Positions 11,100 through 19,342 of a DNA stretch of 64,000 nucleotides are shown here, piece by piece. Under the pieces are notes generated by a model, which was not told the origin of the DNA, made no database searches, and saw nothing but the letters and a program-made list of their open reading frames with translations. The number at the start of each line of letters is the position of its first letter. The first letter of the stretch is position 1. A program made the position numbers and the translations under genes. The DNA is from Xanthomonas sacchari. GTDB lineage: Bacteria; Pseudomonadota; Gammaproteobacteria; Xanthomonadales; Xanthomonadaceae. The stretch spans positions 849,001 through 913,000 of the forward strand of contig NZ_CP100647.1 of the NCBI RefSeq assembly GCF_024266585.1, read 5' to 3'.

Positions 11100-12407
11100 T
11101 CAGGCTCCGCGGGCAGAGGGGAGGGGCGTCGCGCCGTGGCGCGACGCGTGCAGCGCGAAGCCGAGGATCACCGCGAAGCCGACGGCGGGCACCGCGATCG
11201 CCCAGTGGATGCCGGCATGGTCGGACACCGCGCCCATCACCGCGGTCAGCGCCGCGCCGCCGATGATCGCCATGACGATCAGCGAGGCGCCCAGCTTGCG
11301 CGCGTCGTCGTCCAGTCCGTCCAGGCCCAGGGCGAAGATGGTCGGGAACATCACCGACATGAACAGGCTGCTGGCGACCAGCGCGTACAGGCCGATCCAG
11401 CCCGGCAGCGCCACCGCCACCGCGCACAGCAGCAGGTTGAGCAGGGCGAACACGCCCAGCAGCCGCGCCGGCGCCAGGAAGCGCAGCAACGCGGTGCCGA
11501 TGAAGCGGCCGGCCATGAACAGCACCAGCGAGACGGTGAGGAAATCGGCGGCGGTCTTCTCCGGCGTGCCGGGCACGCCGTCCTGCAGGTAGCGGATCAG
11601 GTAACTCCAGATGCCGACCTGCGCGCCGACGTAGAAGAACTGCGCGATCACCGCGAACACGAAGCGGCGGTTGCGCCGCAACTGGCCGAAGCCACCGGCA
11701 CTGGCGCCATCGCCGCCGGCGCGGGTGGCCGGGAAGCGGGTCAGCCCGATCAGCAACGCCCACAGCAACACCACCGCGCCGATGATCAGGTACGGCGTCT
11801 GCACCGCCAGCGATTCGGTGGCGAAGAAGGCCTCGCGCGCGGCCGGCGCCATCGCCGCCAGCGCCTGCGGCGTGTGCTCCACGCCGGACAGGATGAAGTG
11901 CTGGCCGACCAGGATGCCGGTGATCGAGCCCAGCGGATTGAACGCCTGCGCCAGGTTCAGCCGCCGCGCCGCGCCCTCGGCGGGGCCGAGCACGGTGACC
12001 AGCGGGTTGGCGGTGGTTTCCAGGAATGCCAAGCCGCTGGCGATGACGAACAGCGCCAGCAGGAACAGCCAGTAGGTGTGCACCTGTGCGGCGGGGTAGA
12101 ACAGGAACGCGCCGATCGCGTACAGCAACAGGCCCAGCACCACCGCGGCCTTGTAGCTGTAGCGGCGCATGAACATCGCCGCCGGAATCGCGAACACGAA
12201 GTAGCCCAGGTAGAACGCGCTTTGCACCAGCCCGGCCTGCAGGTCGGTCAGCGCGAAGGCCTTCTTGAACTGCTTGATCAGGATGTCGTTGAGGTTGTTC
12301 GCCATGCCCCAGAGAAAGAACAGGCTGACGATCAGGACCAGCGGCGCGAGCGCGGTCCGGGTGAGACTGGCGGGCGCCGGCGTGGCGCGTTCGCTGCTGT
12401 AGTGCAT
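11100..12407 (-). CDS. fucP: L-fucose permease, major facilitator superfamily
   Basis: This 435-residue inner-membrane protein has about twelve hydrophobic segments and the FucP signature region LFFLWGMANNLNDILIKQF. LETTANPLVTVLGP and LNLAQAFNPLGSITG follow, as in sugar:proton symporters of this subfamily. It should import L-fucose with protons. It leads a two-gene reverse operon with the mutarotase and is divergent from the IclR-type regulator; the shared 211-bp upstream region contains an AT-rich, probably regulatory, stretch. Confidence 0.92.
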   Translation of the reverse strand: MHYSSERATPAPASLTRTALAPLVLIVSLFFLWGMANNLNDILIKQFKKAFALTDLQAGLVQSAFYLGYFVFAIPAAMFMRRYSYKAAVVLGLLLYAIGAFLFYPAAQVHTYWLFLLALFVIASGLAFLETTANPLVTVLGPAEGAARRLNLAQAFNPLGSITGILVGQHFILSGVEHTPQALAAMAPAAREAFFATESLAVQTPYLIIGAVVLLWALLIGLTRFPATRAGGDGASAGGFGQLRRNRRFVFAVIAQFFYVGAQVGIWSYLIRYLQDGVPGTPEKTAADFLTVSLVLFMAGRFIGTALLRFLAPARLLGVFALLNLLLCAVAVALPGWIGLYALVASSLFMSVMFPTIFALGLDGLDDDARKLGASLIVMAIIGGAALTAVMGAVSDHAGIHWAIAVPAVGFAVILGFALHASRHGATPLPSARGA

Positions 12408-12481
12408 TGCCGCCTACCCCTCCCAAGGTGTGCCGCGTCGCGTTCGGATTGTCGGCGGAGCGTACTGCGCCAGCGAGTGCC

Positions 12482-12520
12482 ATGCAAATATAAAATTTAA
12501 GTTCATATTTGGATGAAATC
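12482..12520. promoter_or_regulatory. AT-rich promoter/operator between fucP and the IclR regulator
   Basis: In otherwise GC-rich DNA, 12482-12520 is strongly AT-rich. It contains an inverted repeat, AAATAT at 12486-12491 and ATATTT at 12505-12510, separated by 13 bases. A TATATT-like -10 box for the reverse fucP operon overlaps the left arm. Divergent genes with an IclR-type regulator are commonly controlled from such a site. Binding is inferred, not shown. Confidence 0.5.
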
Positions 12521-12618
12521 GCCGGTGCCGTCCATCGCGTCGCCGCTGCCGGCGGTGCGACCCGGCGCGGCCTCCCTGTACCCTAGTCCTCTTCACCTGT
12601 AGCCGGGTCCTCGACGGA

Positions 12619-13371
12619 ATGACCACCCCCCTGCCCAAGTACCGCGCACCCGCCCTGGACAAGGGGCTGGACATCCTGGAGCTGCTGGCGCGCGACGGGC
12701 GGCCGATGACCATGGGCGAGATCTCGCAGGGCATCGGCCGCTCGCGCGGCGAAATTTTCCGCATGCTGCAGGTGCTGGAAGAGCGCGGCTACCTGACCCG
12801 GGCCCCAGGCGAGGGCGGCTATACGCTGACCAACCGCCTGTTCATGCTCGGCATGCAGCAACCGCGTGTGCAGAACGTCACCGAAGTGGCGCTGCCGGTG
12901 ATGCGCGCGCTGGCCGACGCGATCCGCCAACCCTGCCATCTGGTCGCGCCGTCGGACGACCAGATCGTGGTCATCGCGCAGATGGACGTGCCCAGCGACC
13001 TGGGGCTGGTGGTGCGCCCCGGCCACCGCCGCCCGTTCGCGCATTCCACCTCCGGCCTGGTGCTGTTCGCGTTCCAGCCGGCCGACGCGCAGGCGCAGTT
13101 GCTGCAGCGCCTGGACGCCAGCGAGGTGGCGTACGACCGCGCCGGCTTCCTGGCCGCGGCGCAGCAGGTACGCGCGCTGGGCTACAGCATCCATCCCAGC
13201 GAGGCGGTGGTCGGCGTGATCGACCTGACCGCGCCCATCCTGCAGCACGGCATCGCCCGCTACACCCTGACCGTGCCCTTCATCGAACGCCGCCCGCAAC
13301 CGATCGACGCGCAGGCGGCGATGCGCGCGGTGTGCGATGCGGCGGCGCAGATCAGTGCGGCGCTGGCGTAG
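12619..13371 (+). CDS. IclR-family transcriptional regulator, probable fucose-pathway regulator
   Basis: The 250-residue protein has an N-terminal winged helix (LDKGLDILELLA...MGEISQGIGRSRGEIFRMLQVLEERGYL, residues 14-60) and the IclR C-terminal effector domain with FAHSTSGLVLFAF and a VIDLTAPIL segment. IclR proteins usually repress neighbouring catabolic genes until the inducing sugar or a pathway intermediate binds. The divergent arrangement with fucP and the forward fucose genes nearby make it the likely local regulator. The effector is unknown. Confidence 0.88.
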   Translation: MTTPLPKYRAPALDKGLDILELLARDGRPMTMGEISQGIGRSRGEIFRMLQVLEERGYLTRAPGEGGYTLTNRLFMLGMQQPRVQNVTEVALPVMRALADAIRQPCHLVAPSDDQIVVIAQMDVPSDLGLVVRPGHRRPFAHSTSGLVLFAFQPADAQAQLLQRLDASEVAYDRAGFLAAAQQVRALGYSIHPSEAVVGVIDLTAPILQHGIARYTLTVPFIERRPQPIDAQAAMRAVCDAAAQISAALA

Positions 13372-13462
13372 GTGCCAGTGCGTGCCAGGGCTGGCGCGCC
13401 ACGCGGCGGCTGCACGTATCGCCACGATTGGATCCTGAAATTTTTCAACATGGCAGCGTGCG

Positions 13463-13642
13463 ATGGTTGATGCGTTCTTCCTTCTGGCGCTGGCGGCGTT
13501 CGTGCTCCTGTCGACATGGGTCTATTGGCAGAACAGACGCCGTGTCGACAACCTACTGACGGAATCGTTTCGCGAACTTGTCTTGAGCAGTGATGGCGTC
13601 ATCGTGCGTGGTGCGGATCTGCAGGTGGTAAAAAAGGTGTGA
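13463..13642 (+). CDS. Small single-pass membrane protein
   Basis: ATG 13463 opens a 59-residue frame. Residues 4-22 (AFFLLALAAFVLLSTWVYW) form one membrane span, followed by basic residues NRRR and a polar tail ending VVKKV. Base composition here is lower in GC than in the neighbours. No family is recognised. The next small frame begins 33 bp downstream, so the two may be co-transcribed. Confidence 0.45.
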   Translation: MVDAFFLLALAAFVLLSTWVYWQNRRRVDNLLTESFRELVLSSDGVIVRGADLQVVKKV

Positions 13643-13675
13643 TCGCTGCTGCGCGCAAGCCGGCGATGGACGCTC

Positions 13676-13894
13676 ATGCCCGAGAGCGCCGCCATGGCCC
13701 AGGGCGAAACGTTCTGGTATTGCCGTGGTCCCGACGCTCGCTGGTTCCTGGCGATTCCAACGGTGGAGTGCAACGACGGCGTGTACGACGTGAGTTGGGT
13801 CGTACGCCCACTCACCGAGCAGCGCATGCGCGCCGCCCTGCAGTTCGATCGCAAGGCCTGCCAGCGTGCGTTCGGTGAGCGGGACGCAGCTTGA
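13676..13894 (+). CDS. Small hypothetical protein
   Basis: The 72-residue frame (or 66 residues from the second ATG, MAQGETFWYC) contains an aromatic-rich core: GETFWYCRGPDARWFLAIP, then VECNDGVYDVSWVVRPLTEQRM. This looks like a small folded domain rather than a random GC-rich frame. No signal peptide, membrane span or known family was recognised. It follows the small membrane protein at 13463. Confidence 0.45.
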   Translation: MPESAAMAQGETFWYCRGPDARWFLAIPTVECNDGVYDVSWVVRPLTEQRMRAALQFDRKACQRAFGERDAA

Positions 13895-14230
13895 GCGATG
13901 TGACCGACCAAGCGGCGGGGCGAAGGCCGATGCGACGCCGATGCAACAAGTCGTGCGTGCGTCGACGCTTCGCTGCCTGATTCACTTCCTGCGATGTAGC
14001 GGCATCGCGGCCGCGCGCAGTGTGGGGTGAAGCGGCGTTGTCGCGTCGTGAGGCGGCATTCTGCGCATGTCTACGCTGCACACGCGTCGCGCCGCGATGC
14101 GTGCAGCGCACCGCTGGAATGCGCATCCATGGTGCACGTGACTCGCTCCCCAGCTTGATCACCCATTCGCTGTAGCTGCGCGCAAAACGTTGACCGCCGT
14201 GTCCAGGCTGCGCAGCCTGCAGGGAACACG
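13895..14230. other. Non-coding stretch of 336 bp
   Basis: No convincing reading frame, repeat of families A-C or terminator was seen here. The base composition is mixed and somewhat lower in GC than the surrounding genes. Confidence 0.4.
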
Positions 14231-14836
14231 GTGACTCGGGCGCACGGCATGGCACGGCGGTTTCCCTGGAGTTGGCTAGCGCTGCTGGTCGCCTGCGCGC
14301 TGGTGCTGGTGCTGGCCTGGCAGAACCGCGGCCTGCGCGAGGAGCGGCGCTGGTTCGTCACCCGCACCACCGAGCCGTATCTGGGCATGTACGTGCCGCG
14401 TATCGCCGCCACCACGTTGGACGGTGCGCCACTGACGCTCGGCGAACCGACGGCCGAGCGCCAGGTGCTGTTCTTCTTCACCACCACCTGCCCGTACTGC
14501 AAGCGCTCGGCACCGCACGTGGTGCAGGTGGCGCAGCGCCTGGCCGCGCAGCAGCCCGGTGTGCAGGTGCTGGGCGTGTGCCACTGCAGTCCCGCGCAGG
14601 CGCAGCGCTACGCCGCCGCGCACGGCTTCACGTTTCCGGTGACCACGCTGACCGATCGCCGCGCGCTGATGCTGTTCCGCGCGCGCAACGTGCCGACGCT
14701 GCTGGCGCTGGACCGCGAGGGACGCGTGCGCTATGCGCGCGTCGGCGTCTTCGAGACCACGGAGCGGATGCAGGACCTGATGGCCGCAGTGCGCAGCACG
14801 GAGGCGCCGCCGGCCTTGGCAACCATCGAGGAGTAA
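14231..14836 (+). CDS. Membrane-anchored thioredoxin-like (TlpA-type) oxidoreductase
   Basis: The 201-residue protein has a hydrophobic N-terminal anchor (about residues 13-30) followed by a periplasmic thioredoxin fold with active site CPYC at Cys87 and Cys90 (FFFTTTCPYCKRSAPH) and the cis-proline region ARNVPTLLALD. TlpA/ResA-like proteins reduce or exchange disulfides outside the cytoplasm. The GTG at 14231 follows an AGGGA; ATG 14249 would only shorten the cytoplasmic tip. It is 3 bp ahead of a secreted six-cysteine peptide gene, which suggests that peptide is its partner. Confidence 0.82.
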   Translation: MTRAHGMARRFPWSWLALLVACALVLVLAWQNRGLREERRWFVTRTTEPYLGMYVPRIAATTLDGAPLTLGEPTAERQVLFFFTTTCPYCKRSAPHVVQVAQRLAAQQPGVQVLGVCHCSPAQAQRYAAAHGFTFPVTTLTDRRALMLFRARNVPTLLALDREGRVRYARVGVFETTERMQDLMAAVRSTEAPPALATIEE

Positions 14837-14839
14837 GCC

Positions 14840-15055
14840 ATGAAACAGCGTTGGACAGCGTTACGCAACGGGATGCTCGCGGCCGTGTTCCTGGCCAGCA
14901 TGGGCTTCGGCGCGGTGCAGGCGACCGCCGGCGACGGCATCGAAAAGGAGGCGGCCTGCAGCGCCTGGGCCTGCCAGCAGGAGTGCGCGCCGTTCGGCGG
15001 TGAGCTGGGCCCGGGCGGGCCCGGACAGCCGCTGACCTGCTACTGCTGCGGTTGA
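14840..15055 (+). CDS. Small secreted six-cysteine peptide
   Basis: The 71-residue product has a clear Sec-type signal (basic MKQRWTALRN, hydrophobic MLAAVFLASMGFGAV, cleavage near Ala28-Ala30). The predicted mature part is about 41 residues with cysteines at 40, 45, 49, 67, 69 and 70, in two groups separated by a Gly/Pro-rich loop, and it ends CYCCG. GAGGAG precedes the ATG, 3 bp after the thioredoxin stop. Three disulfides or a metal or cofactor site are possible. No known family was recognised. Confidence 0.7.
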   Translation: MKQRWTALRNGMLAAVFLASMGFGAVQATAGDGIEKEAACSAWACQQECAPFGGELGPGGPGQPLTCYCCG

Positions 15056-15275
15056 GTCGCGCTCGGGGCCGGTCGCACCTGGCCGGCTCCGGGGACGCAG
15101 CGCAATGGGGTGCGATGACATCCGCACGCGCGGGTGCGTCGCGCTTCGGCAATGCGGGCATCGCCACGCCCGCGTCCTCGGTGCCCTGGATCGAATCCTG
15201 TTCCGCCGCCGTCGATTCACGCAGGTTTGCGCGGCGGCTGGGCATGGTGGAACGCAGACCAACCAGGAGCGTTCC

Positions 15276-15878
15276 ATGACCTCACCCTTTCATCCCGTCC
15301 GCCTGTCCCTGCTTGCGGCGCTCACCGCCGTGGCGCTGAGCGGTTGTGGCAAGCCTGGCGATCAGGCCTCGCGGACCGCACCGGCCACCTCACCCACGCC
15401 CACCGCCGCGCCGGTCGGCGGCGAAAGCGGGCGCGCGCCGATCGGTGGCGACGCCTCGGCCAAGGCCATGCTGCAGGTGCTGGAGGGCAACGTCGTGGCG
15501 CTGTCGAAGCAGGCGCTGTCGCGCAACGTCAGCAAGACCGTCGCCGATTTCGCCCGCGAGACCATCGCCGTGCACCACGATGCCGATCCGGCCACCGCCG
15601 GCAAGGGCGGCCCCGGCGATGCGGAGAAGATCGCCGCGCAGGTGGCCAAGGGCCGCGCGCAGTTGCAGGCGCTGGGCGACGAGAAGGACGACTCCGCCTA
15701 CATGAACGCTTACGCGGCGGCGGTGGTGCGGCAGTACTCCGACGCGCTGTCGGTGATCGACGCCGAGCTGGTGCCGGCGGCCAAGGAAGACGCCACCCGC
15801 CAGGAGCTGCAGCAGGCGCGCAAGCGCATCGCCGAGCAGCTGGAGCGCGCGCAGGCGCTGGCCTCGGCGCGCTACTGA
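15276..15878 (+). CDS. Periplasmic lipoprotein, DUF4142-like
   Basis: The 200-residue product begins with a lipoprotein signal ending in the lipobox LSGC (Cys26). A low-complexity Thr/Ala/Pro linker is followed by a helical region (residues about 65-200): LEGNVVALSKQALSRN, DFARETIAVHHDAD and a C-terminal QLERAQALA. This resembles the DUF4142 group of helical envelope proteins of unknown role. AGGAG precedes the ATG at 15276. The longer upstream frame has no signal and is not preferred. Confidence 0.7.
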   Translation: MTSPFHPVRLSLLAALTAVALSGCGKPGDQASRTAPATSPTPTAAPVGGESGRAPIGGDASAKAMLQVLEGNVVALSKQALSRNVSKTVADFARETIAVHHDADPATAGKGGPGDAEKIAAQVAKGRAQLQALGDEKDDSAYMNAYAAAVVRQYSDALSVIDAELVPAAKEDATRQELQQARKRIAEQLERAQALASARY

Positions 15879-15885
15879 GCGCGTA

Positions 15886-15922
15886 GCCCCTCTCCCGTCG
15901 GGAGAGGGGTTGGGGTGAGGGG
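15886..15922. repeat. Family B hairpin in the 333-bp gap before the pirin gene
   Basis: CCCTCTCCC..GGGAGAGGGG with TTGGGGTGAGGG lies directly after the lipoprotein stop, where it may also protect or end the message. The rest of 15923-16211 holds no recognised gene; it contains a short inverted sequence around GTGGACGTCCGTCCAC near 16122. Confidence 0.65.
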
Positions 15923-16211
15923 ACGGCGCGAAGCGACTCGCAGCGTTTGCGGCGCACGAGGCTGCGCCAGTAGCCTCAGCCGCCCCTGCGGGGTACCTCC
16001 CCCGAACGAACATGAGGGTCATGCTCCCGAGGGGGGAAAGAAACAGCCGCTAGGGCGTGCCATCCATCCCCGCGCATGCCGCGCCGCGATGGCGTGCGCC
16101 TGTGGCAAGGAAGCGTGAGGACGTGGACGTCCGTCCACGCCCGGGCGATGACGCGGCCATGGGGGCACGCGCAGGCCCAACGCGACATCCTCGGGCATCG
16201 GTGATGCGCCC

Positions 16212-17282
16212 CTAGTCGTTGGCGGCGACCGCGTGCGGCGCCGGCCGCTCCTCGCGCCCATCCGGATGTCGCGCGAAGCGGGTCGGGTCGCTGCCGTGCA
16301 CCGGCGCCTCGTCCTGCCATGGCCAGCCGCCGAACTGGGTGCGGCGATAGTCGGCCATGGCCTGGGCGATCTCGGCCTGGGTGTTCATCACGAACGGACC
16401 GTGTTGGGCCACCGGTTCGGCGATCGGTCGGCCTTGCAGCACCAGGAACTCGCTCGCCTCTCCGTCGCCACTGACCAACTCGACCGCCTGATCGGCGCGC
16501 AATTCGATCGCCGCGTGGCGGGTCACCGGGCGCCCGCCCACCGTCACCGCTGCGCCCTTGAAGAAGTACAGGCTGCGGCGGGTGCCGCGGCCTTGCGCGG
16601 CGGGCAGGGTCCAGCGTGCGCCGGGTGCCATGCGGATCGTCCAGATGGCCACATCGGCATCGTCCTGCGCGGCCCACGAATCCGGTGGCGGCGCGAGCGG
16701 GCCGCCGGCGCTGCCGGGGGCGGCGTCGACCGGGCCGATGCGGCCGGCCACGCAGGTCACCTCGGTGGTGCGGCCGGCGTCGTCGGTGGCAGTGAAGCGC
16801 GGCAGGTCTTCCGACCAGAACATGGTGAAGTGCGGCGCGGCCAGCTTGTTGCGCGCCGGCAGGTTGAGCCAGATCTGGAACAGTTCCAGCGGGTTGGGCG
16901 CCGCCGTGTCCAGCAGCGGGAACATCTCCGAATGGACGATGCCCGCGCCGGCCGTGACCCATTGCACGTCGCCGGCGCCGAAGCGCGCCGCCGCACCGAG
17001 CGAGTCGGCATGGTCGATCAGGCCCTTGCGCACGATGGTCACGGTCTCGAAGCCACGGTGCGGATGACCGGGAAAGCCGGGAATCTCCTCGCCGTGATAC
17101 ATGCTCCAGCCGTCCTTGCGGCTGAAGTCCTGGCCGATGGCGCGGCCGTGCAGGGACGCCGCCGGCCCCATCGCGCCGTTGCCGGCGGGGTAGGCATCGT
17201 CGTGGTAGACGCAGAACAGGAACGGGTCGATCGTGTCCCAAGGGAAGCCAAGCGGCTTGATCTGGACGATGGGGTCGGTCAT
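16212..17282 (-). CDS. Pirin-family cupin protein
   Basis: The 356-residue protein shows the pirin N-terminal cupin: YHDDAYPAGNG, then HPHRGFETVTIV, GDVQWVTAGAGIVHSE and LFQIWLNLP, with the His and Glu residues that bind metal. A C-terminal cupin half follows. Bacterial pirins include quercetin dioxygenases and redox-linked regulators, so the function is open. The ATG at 17282 (MTDPIVQIKPLG) was chosen because homology starts there; the open frame adds 15 unrelated residues upstream. Confidence 0.87.
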   Translation of the reverse strand: MTDPIVQIKPLGFPWDTIDPFLFCVYHDDAYPAGNGAMGPAASLHGRAIGQDFSRKDGWSMYHGEEIPGFPGHPHRGFETVTIVRKGLIDHADSLGAAARFGAGDVQWVTAGAGIVHSEMFPLLDTAAPNPLELFQIWLNLPARNKLAAPHFTMFWSEDLPRFTATDDAGRTTEVTCVAGRIGPVDAAPGSAGGPLAPPPDSWAAQDDADVAIWTIRMAPGARWTLPAAQGRGTRRSLYFFKGAAVTVGGRPVTRHAAIELRADQAVELVSGDGEASEFLVLQGRPIAEPVAQHGPFVMNTQAEIAQAMADYRRTQFGGWPWQDEAPVHGSDPTRFARHPDGREERPAPHAVAAND

Positions 17283-17637
17283 GGAGAGATCCTTCGTGCG
17301 AACGCCGCCCGAGGTTGGATGCGGCAATCTTCACGATATGGGGCGATGCCGACGGAACGGAAGGCCGGTCCGGAGGACATCCTGTCCTGCACGGGAAACG
17401 CTGGGATGCGCCGCCGCCGCGTCCATGGCGATGGCGCAGGCGCGGTGAGCGGCCGCGTTGCCTGCGCCGATGGAGCGAACCCGGCCGTCAGCGGCGTGCA
17501 CTGCATGCTTGCTGGGGCGCAACCGCGCATCTGTGCCCGCATTGCCCGTGCGTCATTGGATTGTCATCTGCCGCGCCCAGCATCGCAGCCTTTCCGAATC
17601 CGCTGGCCGCCGATGGCGCCGGCACTGCGAGTGGCTG

Positions 17638-18153
17638 GTGCGTTCCGAACCCCTGCCGGCGTTGTCGCGGCTGTTCCTGCAATGGCGGCCGTCGCTGAGC
17701 CGCTATTTCCGCAAGCGCCGCGCCGCGGCCTGGGATACCGACGACCTGCTGCAGGAAGTGTGGTTGCGCCTGCAGCGCAGCGAGGCGCACGCGCCGGACA
17801 TCGCCAATCCCGAAGCCTACCTGTTCACCATCGCCGCCAACCTGATGCGCGAGCACGCGCTGCTGCACCAGCGCAACAGCCAGCGCGACACCTGCCTGGA
17901 GGACGTGCTGGACCGGCTGGCGGTGCCCTGCGAGGCCGATGCGCAGGTGCACCGCGCGCAGCGCCGGCAGCGCCTGGCCGAACTGATGGCGCGGCTGCCG
18001 CCGAAGTGCCGCGCGGCGATGACGCTGCGCTACCGCGACGAACTGGGCTACCAGGAGATCGCCGAGCAACTGCAGATCTCCAGCCACATGGTCAAGAAAT
18101 ACATCATCAAGGGCCTGGCGGTGTGCCGGCAGGGCATGGCGCGCTATGCGTGA
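17638..18153 (+). CDS. ECF sigma factor, FecI-type
   Basis: From GTG 17638 the product has 171 residues, normal for FecI-like sigma factors. Region 2 shows WDTDDLLQEVWLRLQR and NPEAYLFTIAANLMREH; region 4 shows LPPKCRAAMTLRYRDELGYQEIAEQLQISSHMVKKYI. It should direct RNA polymerase to the promoter of the downstream TonB receptor after a cell-surface signal. The frame is open further upstream but carries no sigma similarity there. Its stop overlaps the FecR-like start by 8 bp. The start choice is uncertain. Confidence 0.85.
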   Translation: MRSEPLPALSRLFLQWRPSLSRYFRKRRAAAWDTDDLLQEVWLRLQRSEAHAPDIANPEAYLFTIAANLMREHALLHQRNSQRDTCLEDVLDRLAVPCEADAQVHRAQRRQRLAELMARLPPKCRAAMTLRYRDELGYQEIAEQLQISSHMVKKYIIKGLAVCRQGMARYA

Positions 18154-19228
18154 TGATCCGCAGCGCGTCGCCGAGGCGGCCGCGGACTGGTACCTGGCGC
18201 AGCGCGAGACCGCGCAGCCGCCGGCGCGGCAGGCCGAGTTCCTGGGCTGGTTGCGGCACTCGCCCGCGCACGTGGCCGCCTATCTCGACATCGCGCGGAT
18301 GCACGGCGACCTGCCGTCCGCGGCGCAGGCGCAGCAGGCCAGCAGTGCGCAGTTGCGCGCGCACGCCTTGCGCAGCGGGGCGGTGGTGGTGCCGTTGCGT
18401 CCGGACGTGGAGCCACCGGCAGCGGCGCCGTATCCGCGGCGCACCGTGCCACGACGCAGGCGCTGGCCGCTGGCGGCGGCCGCCGTGCTCGCGCTGGCCG
18501 CCGCCGGCGTGGCGCTGCGCCTGAGCGCGCCGGACCCGGTGCCGGCGACGGTGTACGCAGCGCCGGCGGACGCGCCGCGCAGCATCGCGCTGGACGACGG
18601 CAGCGTGGTGCAGCTGGAGCGCGGCGGCGCGATCGCGGTGCGCTACGGCGCGCTGCGTCGCGACATCGCCCTGCTGCGCGGCAAGGCGGTGTTCGATCTC
18701 GGTCACGATCCGGCACGGCCGCTGCGGGTCAGCGTCGGCACCTTGGTGCTGCGCGACGTCGGCACCGTGTTCGGGGTCGACCCGCAGGCCGGCGGCGCGC
18801 GCGTCACCGTGCTGCAGGGGCGGGTGCAGGTGTCGCGCGACACGCCGGCATGGTGGCGCCGCGGCGACCTGCCGTCGGACGGGGCGACGCTGGCCGATCT
18901 GGGCGGCGGCCAGCAGGCGCGGGTGGATGCGCAGGGCCGCGTGCTGGCGCTGCGCGACCATGCCGACATCGCCGACGCCACCGCCTGGCTGCCGGCGCAG
19001 GTCGGCGTGCAGGATCGCAGCCTCGGCGAGGTGGCGCGGCTGTTCAACGCCTACACCACGCAGCCGCTGCGCATCGCCGACCCGGCGCTGGCGGCGCGGC
19101 GGGTCAGCGGCGTGTTCCACCTGCGCGATCCGGAGGCCTTCGTCGCCTACGTCGGCAGCCTGCCCGGCGTGCAGGTGCAGCGCGATGCGCAGGCGGTGAC
19201 CCTCCGCCGCGCAGCGGCGCCGCTGTAA
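18146..19228 (+). CDS. FecR-type anti-sigma/sigma regulator
   Basis: The 360-residue protein has a cytoplasmic N-terminal DUF4880-like helix bundle (AADWYLAQRE, FLGWLRHSPAHVAAYLDIAR), one membrane span near residues 108-125, and the periplasmic FecR domain (RSIALDDGSVVQLERGG, LRGKAVFDLGHD, GTVFGVDPQAGGARVTVLQG). A C-terminal secretin/TonB short N-terminal-like segment ends it. It holds the overlapping sigma factor in check and senses the ligand-loaded receptor encoded next. Confidence 0.88.
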   Translation: MRDDPQRVAEAAADWYLAQRETAQPPARQAEFLGWLRHSPAHVAAYLDIARMHGDLPSAAQAQQASSAQLRAHALRSGAVVVPLRPDVEPPAAAPYPRRTVPRRRRWPLAAAAVLALAAAGVALRLSAPDPVPATVYAAPADAPRSIALDDGSVVQLERGGAIAVRYGALRRDIALLRGKAVFDLGHDPARPLRVSVGTLVLRDVGTVFGVDPQAGGARVTVLQGRVQVSRDTPAWWRRGDLPSDGATLADLGGGQQARVDAQGRVLALRDHADIADATAWLPAQVGVQDRSLGEVARLFNAYTTQPLRIADPALAARRVSGVFHLRDPEAFVAYVGSLPGVQVQRDAQAVTLRRAAAPL

Positions 19229-19342
19229 GAAAAAATTCACGCAATCGACGGTAGCCGCACGGCGCACCGGGGCACTCCTAGGAAGCATGGCCGTCGCGCA
19301 GCACGCGTAGGCCCGCCCTTCCTCCCCTCCGGTGTGATCGTC

